A stretch of 64,000 nucleotides of DNA from Desulfosporosinus acididurans (GTDB taxonomy: Bacteria > Bacillota > Desulfitobacteriia > Desulfitobacteriales > Desulfitobacteriaceae). Numbering within the stretch: position 1 is the first letter of the stretch; each line of letters starts with the position of its first letter. This document shows, piece after piece, positions 8,752 to 17,426 of this stretch. The DNA lies in assembly GCF_001029285.1 (NCBI RefSeq), contig NZ_LDZY01000002.1, positions 62,001-126,000 on the forward strand, in the 5' to 3' direction. The position numbers and the translations under genes were made by a program. Under the pieces are notes generated by a model. The model saw only the letters and a list, made by a program, of their open reading frames with translations. It was not told the origin of the DNA and did no database searches.

Positions 8752-9834
8752 ATGATTAAACCATTGTTTAAATCAGAAGTTGTCGGCGGACGAAAGAAAA
8801 TAAAGCATGTTAAAAAAGTATTAAGTGTAACGCTGGCTGCAAGCTTATGTGCCCTCCTTTTGTTAACCGGATGCAGCACAAGTACGCAGAAAGCAGCAGA
8901 ATCTGCGCAGACAAAGCCGGCAGCAAAGCCTGACAAAGTGACAATTATGTTGGACTGGACACCGAATACTAATCATACGGGCCTCTATGTGGCTAAAGAC
9001 AAAGGCTATTTTAGCAAGGAGGGCCTGGATGTCCAAATTGTTCCTCCTTCGAGTCAAGGAACGGTGGAACAGTTGGTGGCCACCGGCAAAGCTGATTTCG
9101 GGATAAGCGCTCAGGAACAAGTCACAGATGCCCGCGTCCAAGGGCTGCCCTTAGTTTCTATAGCCACAATCTTACAGCATAACACGTCGGGTTTTGCTTC
9201 CCTGAAGAGTAAGAATATCCAGACGGCGAAGGATTTTGAAGGCAAGACTTACGGCGGCTGGGGTCTGCCGTCGGAGACAGAGACCATTAAAGCCTTGATG
9301 GAAAAGGAACATGCGGATTTTAATAAGGTAAAAATAATAAATATTGGTGATGCTGATCCCATTGCCAGTATGTCAAAAGGTTCTATCGATCTGACCTGGA
9401 TTTTCTATGGCTGGGAAGGGATTCAGGCCGAACTGGCTGGTACGCCTCTAAACATGATGTGGATTAAAGATATTAATCCGGCTCTCGATGATTACACACC
9501 GGTTTTAGTTACAAGTGAAAAAATGATTAAGGAAAAACCCGATGTCGTTCGCCGCTTTACTCAAGCCGTCAGTGAAGGATACCAATATGCTATTAAAAAC
9601 CCCGATGATGCGGCAAATATCCTGATCAAAAATGCTCCGGAGGAAGACCAGAAGCTTATTAAGAAAAGCCAAGCTTGGATTAGCAAGCAATATCAGGCAG
9701 ATGCTTCGCAATGGGGTGTTCAGAAAGCCTCTGTCTGGCACAATTATGCTCAATGGATGTTCGAACACAAGCTTCTGGATAAAATGATCGATACGAACAA
9801 AGCGTTTACAAACGATTTCTTACCCAAGGCTTAG
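8752..9834 (+). CDS. thiY: THI5/NMT1-like lipoprotein, substrate-binding
   Basis: This 360-residue solute-binding protein is anchored by lipidation: a positively charged N region, a hydrophobic core and the lipobox LLTGC (Cys about 41). The mature part begins with a low-complexity linker rich in Ala, Lys and Pro, then KVTIMLDWTPNTNHTGLYVAKDKGYF, the hallmark of NMT1/THI5-like proteins that bind hydroxymethylpyrimidine precursors. GSIDLTWIFYGWEG resembles the ligand-site strand. The ATG start at 8752 follows AAAAGGAGTAGG; the N region before the signal core is longer than usual (about 20 residues). It delivers substrate to the permease/ATPase pair on either side. Confidence 0.88.
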   Translation: MIKPLFKSEVVGGRKKIKHVKKVLSVTLAASLCALLLLTGCSTSTQKAAESAQTKPAAKPDKVTIMLDWTPNTNHTGLYVAKDKGYFSKEGLDVQIVPPSSQGTVEQLVATGKADFGISAQEQVTDARVQGLPLVSIATILQHNTSGFASLKSKNIQTAKDFEGKTYGGWGLPSETETIKALMEKEHADFNKVKIINIGDADPIASMSKGSIDLTWIFYGWEGIQAELAGTPLNMMWIKDINPALDDYTPVLVTSEKMIKEKPDVVRRFTQAVSEGYQYAIKNPDDAANILIKNAPEEDQKLIKKSQAWISKQYQADASQWGVQKASVWHNYAQWMFEHKLLDKMIDTNKAFTNDFLPKA

Positions 9835-9837
9835 ATT

Positions 9838-10599
9838 ATGCTAATACTTAAAGATGTGTCGCTATCGTATCAGGACGGCGGGAAATCTGTTCTGGATGTT
9901 TTGAAAAACATTAACTTAGAGGTAGAAACGGGAAAATTCGTTTCTCTGATTGGTCCATCCGGTTGCGGAAAGAGTTCGATTTGTAATTTAATCGCCGGAG
10001 TTGAGGTGCCTGCTCAAGGTGATATTTTCTTAGAAGGCCGATCCATTAAGGGTGTCCCGGGTCAAGTGGGATATATGCCCCAAAAAGATTTACTATTGCC
10101 TTGGCGCACCTTGTTGGACAATGTTGCCTTAGGCAGCGATATTCGGCGTGAGGATAAACGTCAATCCAGGGAGAAAGCACGCCACTGGCTCGATCGTTTC
10201 GGCTTGGGTAAGTTTGCAGAGCATTACCCGCATCAATTATCCGGCGGAATGCGGCAAAGGGGGGCACTTCTAAGAACCTTCTTATTTGGACAGAACACCT
10301 TGATCTTGGACGAACCCTTTGGAGCACTGGACGCTTTGACCCGGCGAGAAATGCAGGAGTGGCTTCTTAATGTGTGGAGCCAGAGCCGCCCGACGGTTGT
10401 TTTTATTACCCATGATATTGAAGAAGCAATTCTTTTGTCAGATGAAGTTGTTGTATTAAGCCATAGCCCTGCTCGAATTTTAGATAAGATCCACGTTCCC
10501 TTCTCCAGGCCTCGTGAGCAGGACCTTCTCCTATCCGGTGGAGCAATTAACATAAAAAAACACTTGTTGGATTTGTTGAATGGAAAAAGGAATGTATAG
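9838..10599 (+). CDS. thiZ: ABC transporter ATPase, thiamine-precursor uptake
   Basis: This 253-residue ATP-binding subunit has a Walker A GPSGCGKSS (about 40-48), Q-loop MPQKD, signature LSGGMRQRGAL (about 134-144), Walker B TLILDEPFGALD and switch His in FITHD. It energises the importer formed with the permease and THI5-like protein. Only three bases separate it from the preceding stop, which supports translational coupling. Alone it resembles SsuB/TauB-type ATPases; the thiamine role rests on the operon. Confidence 0.88.
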   Translation: MLILKDVSLSYQDGGKSVLDVLKNINLEVETGKFVSLIGPSGCGKSSICNLIAGVEVPAQGDIFLEGRSIKGVPGQVGYMPQKDLLLPWRTLLDNVALGSDIRREDKRQSREKARHWLDRFGLGKFAEHYPHQLSGGMRQRGALLRTFLFGQNTLILDEPFGALDALTRREMQEWLLNVWSQSRPTVVFITHDIEEAILLSDEVVVLSHSPARILDKIHVPFSRPREQDLLLSGGAINIKKHLLDLLNGKRNV

Positions 10600-10653
10600 A
10601 ATTTATTATTCAGAGAATCCTATTTGTGAAATGTTAAAGGGGGTAAATTGGTT

Positions 10654-10764
10654 ATGGCTAAAAAAACAAACAACAAGTCGCGGAAGCCAGATAACACTGA
10701 GAAGATTCCCCTGCCCTTCGATTCTGATAAAATTGGAAAAGATGTCGCCAAAGACCGGGTTTAA
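10654..10764 (+). CDS. Small basic protein of unknown function
   Basis: This 36-codon ORF encodes a highly charged peptide beginning MAKKTNNKSRKPDN and ending GKDVAKDRV. It is preceded by AAAGGGGGT and followed immediately by a terminator that overlaps its stop codon; both are signs of a real small gene. I do not recognise the family. It follows the thiamine-uptake operon by 54 bases and might be cotranscribed. Confidence 0.5.
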   Translation: MAKKTNNKSRKPDNTEKIPLPFDSDKIGKDVAKDRV

Positions 10765-10780
10765 TCCCGGTCTCTTTTAA
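10753..10780 (+). terminator. Terminator overlapping the small ORF stop
   Basis: GACCGGG and CCCGGTC pair around TTTAAT and are followed by TCTTTTAA. Confidence 0.75.
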
Positions 10781-10868
10781 TATCAGGGATTATAAAATTA
10801 TGAGCAAAGGCAGTGAGGCAGCCCCTGGCCATGCTGAATGTTTCGCCGCGGTGTCAATGTTAGGTGTG

Positions 10869-10891
10869 GCAATCCAATCCAATCCAATCCT
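10869..10891. repeat. Short tandem AATCC repeat
   Basis: Four consecutive AATCC-type pentamers (ATCCAATCCAATCCAATCC) lie in the intergenic stretch 10781-11014. Nothing else recognisable lies there. Confidence 0.6.
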
Positions 10892-11014
10892 ATATCATTG
10901 AGACCGCTTTGTGTTATGATAAGGAAAAATAAGGGGATATTTTTAGTAAGGAAGATTAATCTGATTTAATTACCAGAATAACTTACTAGAAGTTATAAAG
11001 AAAGAGAGAGGACC

Positions 11015-11581
11015 ATGTTTGAATTAGTAAAGCAATATTCTCCCTATAATGAACAAGAAGCGAAGGATAAAGAGGTCTTTTTAGACTGTGCTGAAGTATT
11101 TGAAGATATTTTGACAAGGAACAATGAGGTGGCACATATTACCTGTTCAGCCTTTACGGTCAACAGTCGCAAAGATAAAGTGCTTATGGTCCATCATAAT
11201 ATTTATAACTCCTGGTCATGGATAGGAGGCCATGCTGACGGGGACGAAGATTTATTGGCTGTAGCAATAAAAGAACTGCGGGAAGAGACGGGCGTAAAGA
11301 CTATTCGTCCGCTTTCCAACGATATTTTCTCCTTGGATATATTGACTGTTTTAGGGCACATAAAACGCGGAATTTACGTATCCCCCCACTTGCATTTATC
11401 CGTTGCTTTCTTAATCGAAGCGGATGAAAAGGATTTGCTTAGGGTTAAGGAAGATGAAAACAGCGGCGTTAAATGGATTCCGTTAGCTGAAATCAACACC
11501 TATAGTACCGAACCTCATATGCATAAGGTCTATACGAAACTAATCGCTAAAATTAAGGATTTGTCGAATTCTCCTTCTTAA
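11015..11581 (+). CDS. Nudix hydrolase
   Basis: This 188-residue cytoplasmic Nudix-fold pyrophosphohydrolase has the Nudix box [24 protein letters not shown] (about 72-95), matching GX5EX7REUXEEXGU except that the first Glu position is displaced (ADGDED). Histidines in the strand before the box ([15 protein letters not shown]) resemble the ADP-ribose and isopentenyl-diphosphate isomerase-like subgroup. The substrate is unknown; housekeeping of a modified nucleotide or nucleotide sugar is plausible. It has its own ribosome site, AGAGAGAGG, and forms a single-gene unit. Confidence 0.85.
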   Translation: MFELVKQYSPYNEQEAKDKEVFLDCAEVFEDILTRNNEVAHITCSAFTVNSRKDKVLMVHHNIYNSWSWIGGHADGDEDLLAVAIKELREETGVKTIRPLSNDIFSLDILTVLGHIKRGIYVSPHLHLSVAFLIEADEKDLLRVKEDENSGVKWIPLAEINTYSTEPHMHKVYTKLIAKIKDLSNSPS

Positions 11582-11617
11582 TTTGTACAGAAAGCATTAA
11601 AGGATTGTTGCTTCGTT

Positions 11618-12015
11618 TTAAATTATTAGTTCCGCTGCTAAGGTTCCCCGTTTCCCTAGTGCGACTTTCTTTTGAGCCCGGGTTAAAGGCCGCCCTGATT
11701 TGACTAAAGCTGTCAAAACACCACACTGGGAGGTGTCACCAACGAGGATAAAGCCCTTAAGGACGTCCCCCTGCCAAATTAGCTTTTGGTAGATGGTTCT
11801 GCCATCAATGATTCTTTGCGATGATTCTTCTTCCCAACCTCCTGTTTCCATGGTTTTATTAAGCTTGGTAATACCGGCAGACATGACTGAGAGGCCGAAA
11901 AAGTCAACCGAATTTTGGCTCACAACGTTTTGCTGGTTGAATGGGCAACGGCGCAAGCCAGTTCACAGCTCTTACATCCGAGGCAAAGTTCGCTTCTGGC
12001 AAGAATATGTCTCAC
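11618..12015 (-). pseudogene. Deletion relic: CooF-type ferredoxin start fused to FAD oxidoreductase tail
   Basis: On the minus strand a strong AGGAGG precedes GTG 12015, which opens a 31-codon frame (stop 11920-11922). It includes CLGCKSCELACAVAHS, the first cluster motif of CooF/HycB-type ferredoxins. Immediately after, in another frame (to 11618), comes NSVDFFGLSVMSAGITK, then YQKLIWQGDVLKGFILVGDTSQCGVLTAL. This is the C-terminal region of NAD/FAD-dependent oxidoreductases that often follow cooF. The middle of both genes is missing; the junction lies near 11910-11925. The most economical reading is one internal deletion joining two neighbouring genes of a former CooF-linked operon. The individual family calls are strong from motifs; the ancestral operon is inferred. 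Confidence 0.75.
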
Positions 12016-12127
12016 ATTTATTCCTCCTAAATACTCCTATGTAATTCTTACGATAGAACCTTACATTTTATGGCATTTTTGCAATAAGTTAACCATATTC
12101 TTTGTTACCAGTGGATAAATTAAGCAA

Positions 12128-12153
12128 GCCCCTCAGCTTATAAGCCGAGGGGC
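12128..12153 (-). terminator. Terminator of the DUF2680-like gene
   Basis: GCCCCTC (12128-12134) and GAGGGGC (12147-12153) with an inner GCTTATAAGC form a stable hairpin. On the minus strand it is followed by TTGCTTAATTT. Confidence 0.6.
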
Positions 12154-12187
12154 TGTTCCAGTTGATAATCTGTAAGGTTACTTAAGA

Positions 12188-12511
12188 CTAACTGTTACTT
12201 GGAGAAGGGCCTGGTTTACTAAAGCCATGACCGTGTTTCTTTCCGAAGCCGGAATATTGTCCTTTAGCAAAATCCTCTTCAACCTGCTTTTGACGCTCTT
12301 CAATGAAGGTTTTGATTTTGGCTGCTTTTTCCTGATCAAGGAGTCCAGCTTCCAATTGTTTATCCACCATTTGCTTTTTCAGCGTGAACATTTGCTGGTT
12401 TAAGGCTTTAAGCTCATCAAGTTTCGCAGGATCCGGAGCAGCTAAGCAGGTTCCGGCACCTAAAGCCAGAAAAGCTACGGTTAATGAAGCCACTGCAAAC
12501 TTTTTTAACAA
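12188..12511 (-). CDS. Secreted DUF2680-like (YckD-type) protein
   Basis: This small protein of about 107 residues is exported by an N-terminal signal (LKKFAVASLTVAFLALGAGTCLA, cleavage near ALA/AP). The mature chain is charged and predicted helical: LNQQMFTLKKQMVDKQLEAGLLDQEKAAKIKTFIEERQ matches the DUF2680 pattern. The tail is Gly/His/Pro-rich (GKKHGHGF), which may bind metal. The start is TTG 12511, because AAGGAGGAG lies six bases upstream; the longer frame to 12547 lacks a site. Function is unknown. Confidence 0.75.
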   Translation of the reverse strand: MLKKFAVASLTVAFLALGAGTCLAAPDPAKLDELKALNQQMFTLKKQMVDKQLEAGLLDQEKAAKIKTFIEERQKQVEEDFAKGQYSGFGKKHGHGFSKPGPSPSNS

Positions 12512-12812
12512 TTTGCACTCCTCCTTGTAGTTATTTAACTGGAACATTGTTTAGAATGCCCAATATTGGAGGAGAAAATTTTAAGAAAATGTCAAGAATT
12601 TGTGAAAACCAACGTACCCTTCAGCGCGATAGCACTTGTTATGGAATAGCAATTTCGTCACTGAAGTCCCGATGGGGATTCAATGAGGGTGCCAACAAGT
12701 TTTGCTGCAGCCCTGAGTTTACTCACTTTAAAATCTATGAATAGAACCGAACGTCAATTCAAAGACTAGATTTCAAACGACAACCCGTTTCAATTATTTG
12801 GAGGTGCTTACC

Positions 12813-12992
12813 GTGCGAGAATGGAAGGATTTAACGAAAGACGAAAAAGAGATTATATCAGCTATGCGAATGCAAGGAATTACTCCTGAAGACTTAATTC
12901 AAAGAATGCGAAATTCCGGCAGAATGGATGAACATGCCCTTGAAGAATTAAGAAAAGCCCTTGAAGATGTTAGACCGTTTCTTGTACATTAG
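12813..12992 (+). CDS. Small helical protein of unknown function
   Basis: This 59-residue acidic/basic helical protein starts MREWKDLTKDEKEI and contains a repeated pattern of E/R-rich helices (AMRMQGITPEDLIQRMRNSG). I place the start at GTG 12813, seven bases after GGAGGT. I do not recognise a family. A short helical fold of this kind could be a protein-binding adaptor, but no function can be assigned. Confidence 0.55.
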   Translation: MREWKDLTKDEKEIISAMRMQGITPEDLIQRMRNSGRMDEHALEELRKALEDVRPFLVH

Positions 12993-13088
12993 GACAAGAT
13001 CAAATAGTCTAGTCTCCAATCACTAAAATCAGTACTTAGCAAAGTGTAGATTAAGGAATCTAAAATTATCTTTAGCGAAAAATAAAAA

Positions 13089-13124
13089 GAGTTGCAGCAA
13101 ACAATTTGTCATTTGCCGCAACTC
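13089..13124 (-). terminator. Terminator of the etf-lactate dehydrogenase operon
   Basis: GAGTTGC(A)GCAAA pairs with TTTGC(C)GCAACTC and is followed on the minus strand by TTTTTATTTTT. Confidence 0.85.
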
Positions 13125-13142
13125 ATCAATCATATTACAATC

Positions 13143-14543
13143 TTATTCGCATACTTTACCGGGATTAAGAATATTTTTAGGGTCAAAGGCTAATTTGATA
13201 TTTTTCATGAGCTCTACAAATTCAGGTTCATATTGGTCGAACATATATTGCTTTTTGGCATAGCCAATGCCATGCTCTCCAGATACCAGTCCATGAAGTT
13301 CCTGAGATTTTCGATACATTGCGTCAAAAACTTCCGCAAGTTTCTTTGGCCAAGCCTCATCAGAAAGGTTATCCTTTAACACATAGACATGCAGGTTGCC
13401 ATCACCGGCATGACCAAAGCTTCTAATTCTAACCTCAAATTCTTCCTGCAGGAGATGGGTGTATTTAATAAACTCGGCAACTTTATTACGCGGAACAACA
13501 ACATCACATTCGTCCATGTCAGTGGTTGAAGCTTTCACTGCCTCTAGGAATGCGCCTCGAGCAGACCAGACAGCTTCTTTTCGCTCGTCGGTATCAATAA
13601 TAAAGGCATCCAGAGCGCCTTCCTCGAGACAAATATTCGCCACTTTCTCGTAGTCCTTTTCTAATTCTTCGATGCTATTGCCATCAAAAGTCAGCAAGAG
13701 ATAGGCATCGGAAGAGTTGTCAGGGAACTTTTTGCCCAGAAATTCCTCGGCTGCAAGAATAACTTCCCTCTGCATAAACTCTATGGCCGTAGGAACACTT
13801 TTGGACTTAATAATCTTTGGAACAGTACTAATGGCTTTATCAAGATCAGGAAAGGGTATTAAGAGAGAAATTGCTTTTTTCGGCAGCGGGATTAACTTCA
13901 AGGTTGCTTTGGTCACAATGCCCAGTGTTCCTTCTGATCCACATATTAAATCTTTTATGCTGTAACCGGATGAGTTTTTGACAACTTTTCCGCCGACATT
14001 AATAACGCTGCCGTTAGGCAGGACAATCTCCAGACCGCGAATATAGTCCCTGGTTACACCATATTTAACGGCTCTCATGCCGCCGGCATTAGTATTAATG
14101 TTTCCCCCAATGGTAGCTGACTTTTCACCAGGATCCGGCGGGTAAAACAAATCATGATCTTCAACATATTTGCTGATTTCCATTAAGAGTACTCCGGGTT
14201 CTAAGGTGAGGGTTAAGTTTTCTTCATCCAGTTCCAGGATCTTGTTCATGCCGGACATGTTCAGCATGATCCCTCCGAAGATAGGAACTGAAGCCCCAAC
14301 AAGACCTGTTCCCGAACCGCGTGCTACAACAGGAATATTGTTATCATAGGCATAGCGCATAATTTTAGAGACTTCATCGGTGGTCAAAACGTTGACTAAA
14401 GCCTCCGGAAGTTTACTAATGCCTCCTAATTCATCATGGCTGAAATCATCACTAATTGCTTCACCCGTGAAAACTCGTTCTTCACCTAGTAACGAGACTA
14501 AAAATTCTCTATCATGAGCATCCAGCGTTTTATAGTTATTCAT
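13143..14543 (-). CDS. FAD-linked lactate/glycolate dehydrogenase (GlcD/LctD type)
   Basis: This 466-residue flavoprotein of the vanillyl-alcohol-oxidase fold oxidises a 2-hydroxy acid, most likely lactate. The FAD pyrophosphate segment [17 protein letters not shown] (about 73-89), [17 protein letters not shown] (about 146-162) and [11 protein letters not shown] near the C terminus (about 431-441) are family hallmarks, as is [12 protein letters not shown]. It is encoded downstream of etfB-etfA, the arrangement of electron-confurcating lactate dehydrogenase (LctBCD of Acetobacterium woodii), where Etf couples lactate oxidation to NAD reduction at the cost of ferredoxin. Glycolate or another hydroxy acid remains possible. 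The ATG start is followed by MNNYKTLD, with GGAGGTATTTTC upstream. Confidence 0.86.
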   Translation of the reverse strand: MNNYKTLDAHDREFLVSLLGEERVFTGEAISDDFSHDELGGISKLPEALVNVLTTDEVSKIMRYAYDNNIPVVARGSGTGLVGASVPIFGGIMLNMSGMNKILELDEENLTLTLEPGVLLMEISKYVEDHDLFYPPDPGEKSATIGGNINTNAGGMRAVKYGVTRDYIRGLEIVLPNGSVINVGGKVVKNSSGYSIKDLICGSEGTLGIVTKATLKLIPLPKKAISLLIPFPDLDKAISTVPKIIKSKSVPTAIEFMQREVILAAEEFLGKKFPDNSSDAYLLLTFDGNSIEELEKDYEKVANICLEEGALDAFIIDTDERKEAVWSARGAFLEAVKASTTDMDECDVVVPRNKVAEFIKYTHLLQEEFEVRIRSFGHAGDGNLHVYVLKDNLSDEAWPKKLAEVFDAMYRKSQELHGLVSGEHGIGYAKKQYMFDQYEPEFVELMKNIKLAFDPKNILNPGKVCE

Positions 14544-14739
14544 GAAAATACCTCCGCGTTTTTACTTTCCGAAAGTACAACAACTCCTGCTCATGCCGGT
14601 AAGCGGACGGGCTTATCGGCACCTTGCAGCTCATTACGTATATTTCTTCAAGAGTGGATTGCCTGAATATCTCTGAAGTCAGGGATGGCGAGAAAAGGCG
14701 GTCCGTATAGTTTTTTCTTGAGTTTACTGGCTTTATTTC

Positions 14740-15948
14740 TTAGCGCGCACAAGCCAGAGTCTCGGATCTTTTTAAATTTTCAATGAGTTGAGGAACAATC
14801 TCATAGATATCTCCAATGATTCCATAATGAGCAATATTGAAAATTGAGGCTTGTGGGTCTTTGTTGATAGCGAAAATTTGGTCTGAACCGTTCATGCCGG
14901 CAGTAAACTGGACAGCACCAGAAATTCCGAGGGTAATGATCAGCTTGGGTTTGACAGTTCGTCCAGATAAGCCGATTTGACGTTTGGCATTTAACCAACC
15001 TGCTTCAACTAAGGGGCGCGTGCCTGCAATTTGGGCGCCTAATAATTGAGCCAACTCTTCAATCATCTTCAAATCTTTTTCGGATTTGAGGGCTCGTCCG
15101 ACAGCGATAATTACCTCAGCATCAGAGATGTTTTCTTCAATCTCTTTGCGTGTTACCTTTAAAACGTTAATTCCAGACGCTAATTTTGCCGGATCTAAAT
15201 CACAAAGCGTAACCTTACCGCTGGGCTCATCTTGCTTTTCCGGAGCAGTCATAACCTTATAGCGAACCGTTGCCATTTGAGGTCTTGTATTAGGGCAAAT
15301 AATCTGAGCCATAATGTTGCCTCCAAAAGCGGGCCTGATCTGCACCAGATCAGTATTTTCCTTCATTTCCAGGGTTGTGCAATCAGCGGTTAATCCGGTT
15401 CGAAATCTTGCCGCTACTCTGGGAGCCAGAGAACGCCCGATAGTAGTTGCGCCGACGAGCAAAGACGATGGTTTTACTTTTTGAATAAAGTCTGCAAAGG
15501 CTGCGGTATAAGGTTCAATACGAAAATGTTTTAATTCTTCATAATCATAGACAAATACTTCGTCGACACCATAATGAAGCAGTTCTTGAGCTTTATCTTT
15601 AATGTTACAACCGATAAAAATGCAATAAACGGGAAAATTGACAACAGAGGCAAGTTCCCTGGCCTTACCGATTAGTTCCAGGGTTACAGGATGAATTTCT
15701 CCTTCGATATGATCAACGTAGACTGCAATACCCTTCCATAAACTTTTATCGACGGAAGGTACAGCATCTTCGATAAATTCCATAACCCCTTTGGGACCTT
15801 TTTTGACGCATAACTTACACATTTTACATCCGGCTGTGACTTCAAGGGTCCCGTTGTTAGCTTCAAGAGCTCCAAAAGGGCAAATAGCCACTAATTCTTG
15901 AATTTTGGATTCGTCCAGATTTTCTTGATGGCAAATTAATTTACTCAT
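14740..15948 (-). CDS. etfA: Electron transfer flavoprotein alpha subunit with N-terminal ferredoxin domain
   Basis: This 402-residue EtfA homologue has an added N-terminal Fe-S segment of about 60 residues. The segment has CPFGAL and CKMCKLC, enough for one [4Fe-4S] cluster rather than two. The Etf core follows, with the FAD-binding RTGLTADCTTLEM (about 190-202) and GLSGRTVKPKLIITLGISGAVQFTAGM region. Ferredoxin-extended EtfA is typical of confurcating lactate dehydrogenase complexes (LctC). It is translated right after etfB (12-base gap) with AGGGGGGAAGATTT upstream. Confidence 0.9.
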   Translation of the reverse strand: MSKLICHQENLDESKIQELVAICPFGALEANNGTLEVTAGCKMCKLCVKKGPKGVMEFIEDAVPSVDKSLWKGIAVYVDHIEGEIHPVTLELIGKARELASVVNFPVYCIFIGCNIKDKAQELLHYGVDEVFVYDYEELKHFRIEPYTAAFADFIQKVKPSSLLVGATTIGRSLAPRVAARFRTGLTADCTTLEMKENTDLVQIRPAFGGNIMAQIICPNTRPQMATVRYKVMTAPEKQDEPSGKVTLCDLDPAKLASGINVLKVTRKEIEENISDAEVIIAVGRALKSEKDLKMIEELAQLLGAQIAGTRPLVEAGWLNAKRQIGLSGRTVKPKLIITLGISGAVQFTAGMNGSDQIFAINKDPQASIFNIAHYGIIGDIYEIVPQLIENLKRSETLACAR

Positions 15949-15960
15949 AAATCTTCCCCC

Positions 15961-16749
15961 CTAAACAAACTTAAACTGTCTAAGTTTATTGACAATTTGA
16001 GAGCTTAACTCTTCTGGAGTGCCTGTCCAGGTTTCTCTGTCAGTGTTAGCGGACGGCGGGAATATGCGTTCTACTTGAGTGGGAGAACCTGCGAGTCCAT
16101 ACCTATGCTCATTTTGATCTTCAAAATCCTTAAAGGAGATAATTTTAATTTCCCTGTCCTTCGTGCTTAATTTTCTCTTATAGGAAGGAAGTCTGGGCTG
16201 AAAAATATCCTTTTCTACAGTTAAGAGGCAAGGGAAGTTAATTTCGGCAACTTCTATGGTATTAGCCATATCCATTTCGACAAGGATGGAAGTATCGTTG
16301 ACTTCAATAATATTTAAGACATTAGCTATATGGGGGATGCCCAAGTATTCAGCCATCTCCGGGCCAACTTGGGCTGTATCTCCATCCGTTGTCTGCTTGC
16401 CGCAAAGTATGAGATCGAAGCTGCCAAGCTGGCGAACTCCTTGAGAAATTGTATAAGAGGTGGCCAAAACATCGGCTCCCGCAAATTTCCGGTCTGAAAC
16501 TAAAGCCCCTTCGTCAACGCCCATCATATAAGCTTCTCTGATAACGTCTTTAGCCTGTGGCGGTCCCATGCTAATGACTTTAATAGTTCCGCCATGTTGT
16601 TCTTTAAGTCTTAAGGCAGTTTCAAGGGCGAATAGATCATAAGGATTCATTTTGGAGTCAACGCCGTCGCGTTTCAAGACACCTGTAATTGGGTCTACGT
16701 CAATTTTTGAGGTTCCTGGAACTTGCTTAATACATACGAGAATTTCCAT
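15961..16749 (-). CDS. etfB: Electron transfer flavoprotein beta subunit
   Basis: This 262-residue EtfB subunit heterodimerises with EtfA and holds a flavin or AMP. Recognisable segments are [23 protein letters not shown] at the N terminus, the [16 protein letters not shown] helix and the signature [25 protein letters not shown] (about 157-181). It is the first gene of the operon, which has a well-formed promoter and palindromic operator about 90 bases upstream. It delivers electrons between the hydroxy-acid dehydrogenase, ferredoxin and NAD in the confurcating complex (family knowledge; direction not readable). Confidence 0.92.
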   Translation of the reverse strand: MEILVCIKQVPGTSKIDVDPITGVLKRDGVDSKMNPYDLFALETALRLKEQHGGTIKVISMGPPQAKDVIREAYMMGVDEGALVSDRKFAGADVLATSYTISQGVRQLGSFDLILCGKQTTDGDTAQVGPEMAEYLGIPHIANVLNIIEVNDTSILVEMDMANTIEVAEINFPCLLTVEKDIFQPRLPSYKRKLSTKDREIKIISFKDFEDQNEHRYGLAGSPTQVERIFPPSANTDRETWTGTPEELSSQIVNKLRQFKFV

Positions 16750-16835
16750 GAGTAAAACCTCCCTGTTGATTTAAGATGGGTTTAAAAGAGATTGAATAAT
16801 GAAAAGAAGGAATAAAGTTTGTGAAATTTAGTATG

Positions 16836-16856
16836 TGGTCAGACCATCAGACCGAC
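16836..16856 (-). promoter_or_regulatory. Candidate GntR/FadR-type operator
   Basis: TGGTCAGACCA (16836-16846) is a perfect palindrome, matching the TGGTNNNACCA form bound by FadR/LldR-subfamily GntR regulators. It is followed by a second half site TCAGACC. It lies just downstream of the etfB promoter -10, where a repressor would block transcription. No GntR gene is in the window. Confidence 0.6.
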
Positions 16857-16863
16857 TGATTTT

Positions 16864-16892
16864 AATATAGCATAAGATTCATAGTTGTTCAA
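16864..16892 (-). promoter_or_regulatory. Sigma-A type promoter of etfB-etfA-glcD
   Basis: Reading the minus strand, TTGAAC (16892-16887) and TATATT (16869-16864) are separated by 17 bases. This is a good housekeeping promoter immediately upstream of the palindromic operator. Confidence 0.65.
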
Positions 16893-17059
16893 AATCTATT
16901 TATTCACAAGCTCTTGTGAAATATTTATTATAAATAACAGCTAAATTAATACCAAGGGGAGATTTGAATTAATTTGAATGATTTTGAGCTTCAGAGTTCT
17001 CAATTGCCATTCTGATAATTGGAAAAGAGGGAGTTTTTGTATAAAAAAATAAACGGCCA

Positions 17060-17190
17060 TTTCCCCTTTATTAAAGGTAAGACTGTTTCTCGGCTTTTGC
17101 GTCGTCCCAATTTAGCCACCCATTTAGAGCGGTTCGTTGTAAGGGGAGCATGATGAGTTTGCAGCACATGATGCTCTTTCTTTTTTTGTT
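17060..17190 (+). other. Structured leader-like region ending in a terminator
   Basis: TCCCCTT (17062-17068) can pair with AAGGGGA (17141-17147) to close a roughly 86-base domain containing a CCTTTATTAAAGG hairpin and a GGCT/AGCC stem. The 3' arm overlaps the start of a second hairpin, GAGCAT (17146-17151)/ATGCTC (17171-17176), followed by TTTCTTTTTTTG. Mutually exclusive stems of this kind are typical of a riboswitch or attenuator, or the piece may be a small RNA with its terminator. I could not match it to a known class. The rest of 16900-17426 holds no gene. Confidence 0.4.
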
Positions 17191-17426
17191 ATATCTCTAA
17201 TCATAATAGTCATGCAAGAAAAATGAATTGATCAGTTGATTAAGTAATAGTGCAAGCGTATTTAACAGATCCTATGATATAATTTTCCAAAAGGATTTCT
17301 GGTATATCTACTGATATTGGCATGAACAGTTAATAATTTGTTAATAAATCGTTTAGAGAAATTCAAGGGCAAACTGCTAAAATAAAGTTACGGAAGCTTC
17401 TGGAAAACGGATAAGGAGTTGGATCC

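Noticed and set aside
12484-12744. 86-residue plus-strand frame
   Set aside because: It overlaps the start of the DUF2680-like gene, has no ribosome site and an atypical composition.
17044-17145. Possible c-di-GMP-I riboswitch on the minus strand (GACGACGCAAAAGCC)
   Set aside because: It resembles GACGCAAAGCC, but the GNRA hairpin and the other conserved blocks of the class are missing.
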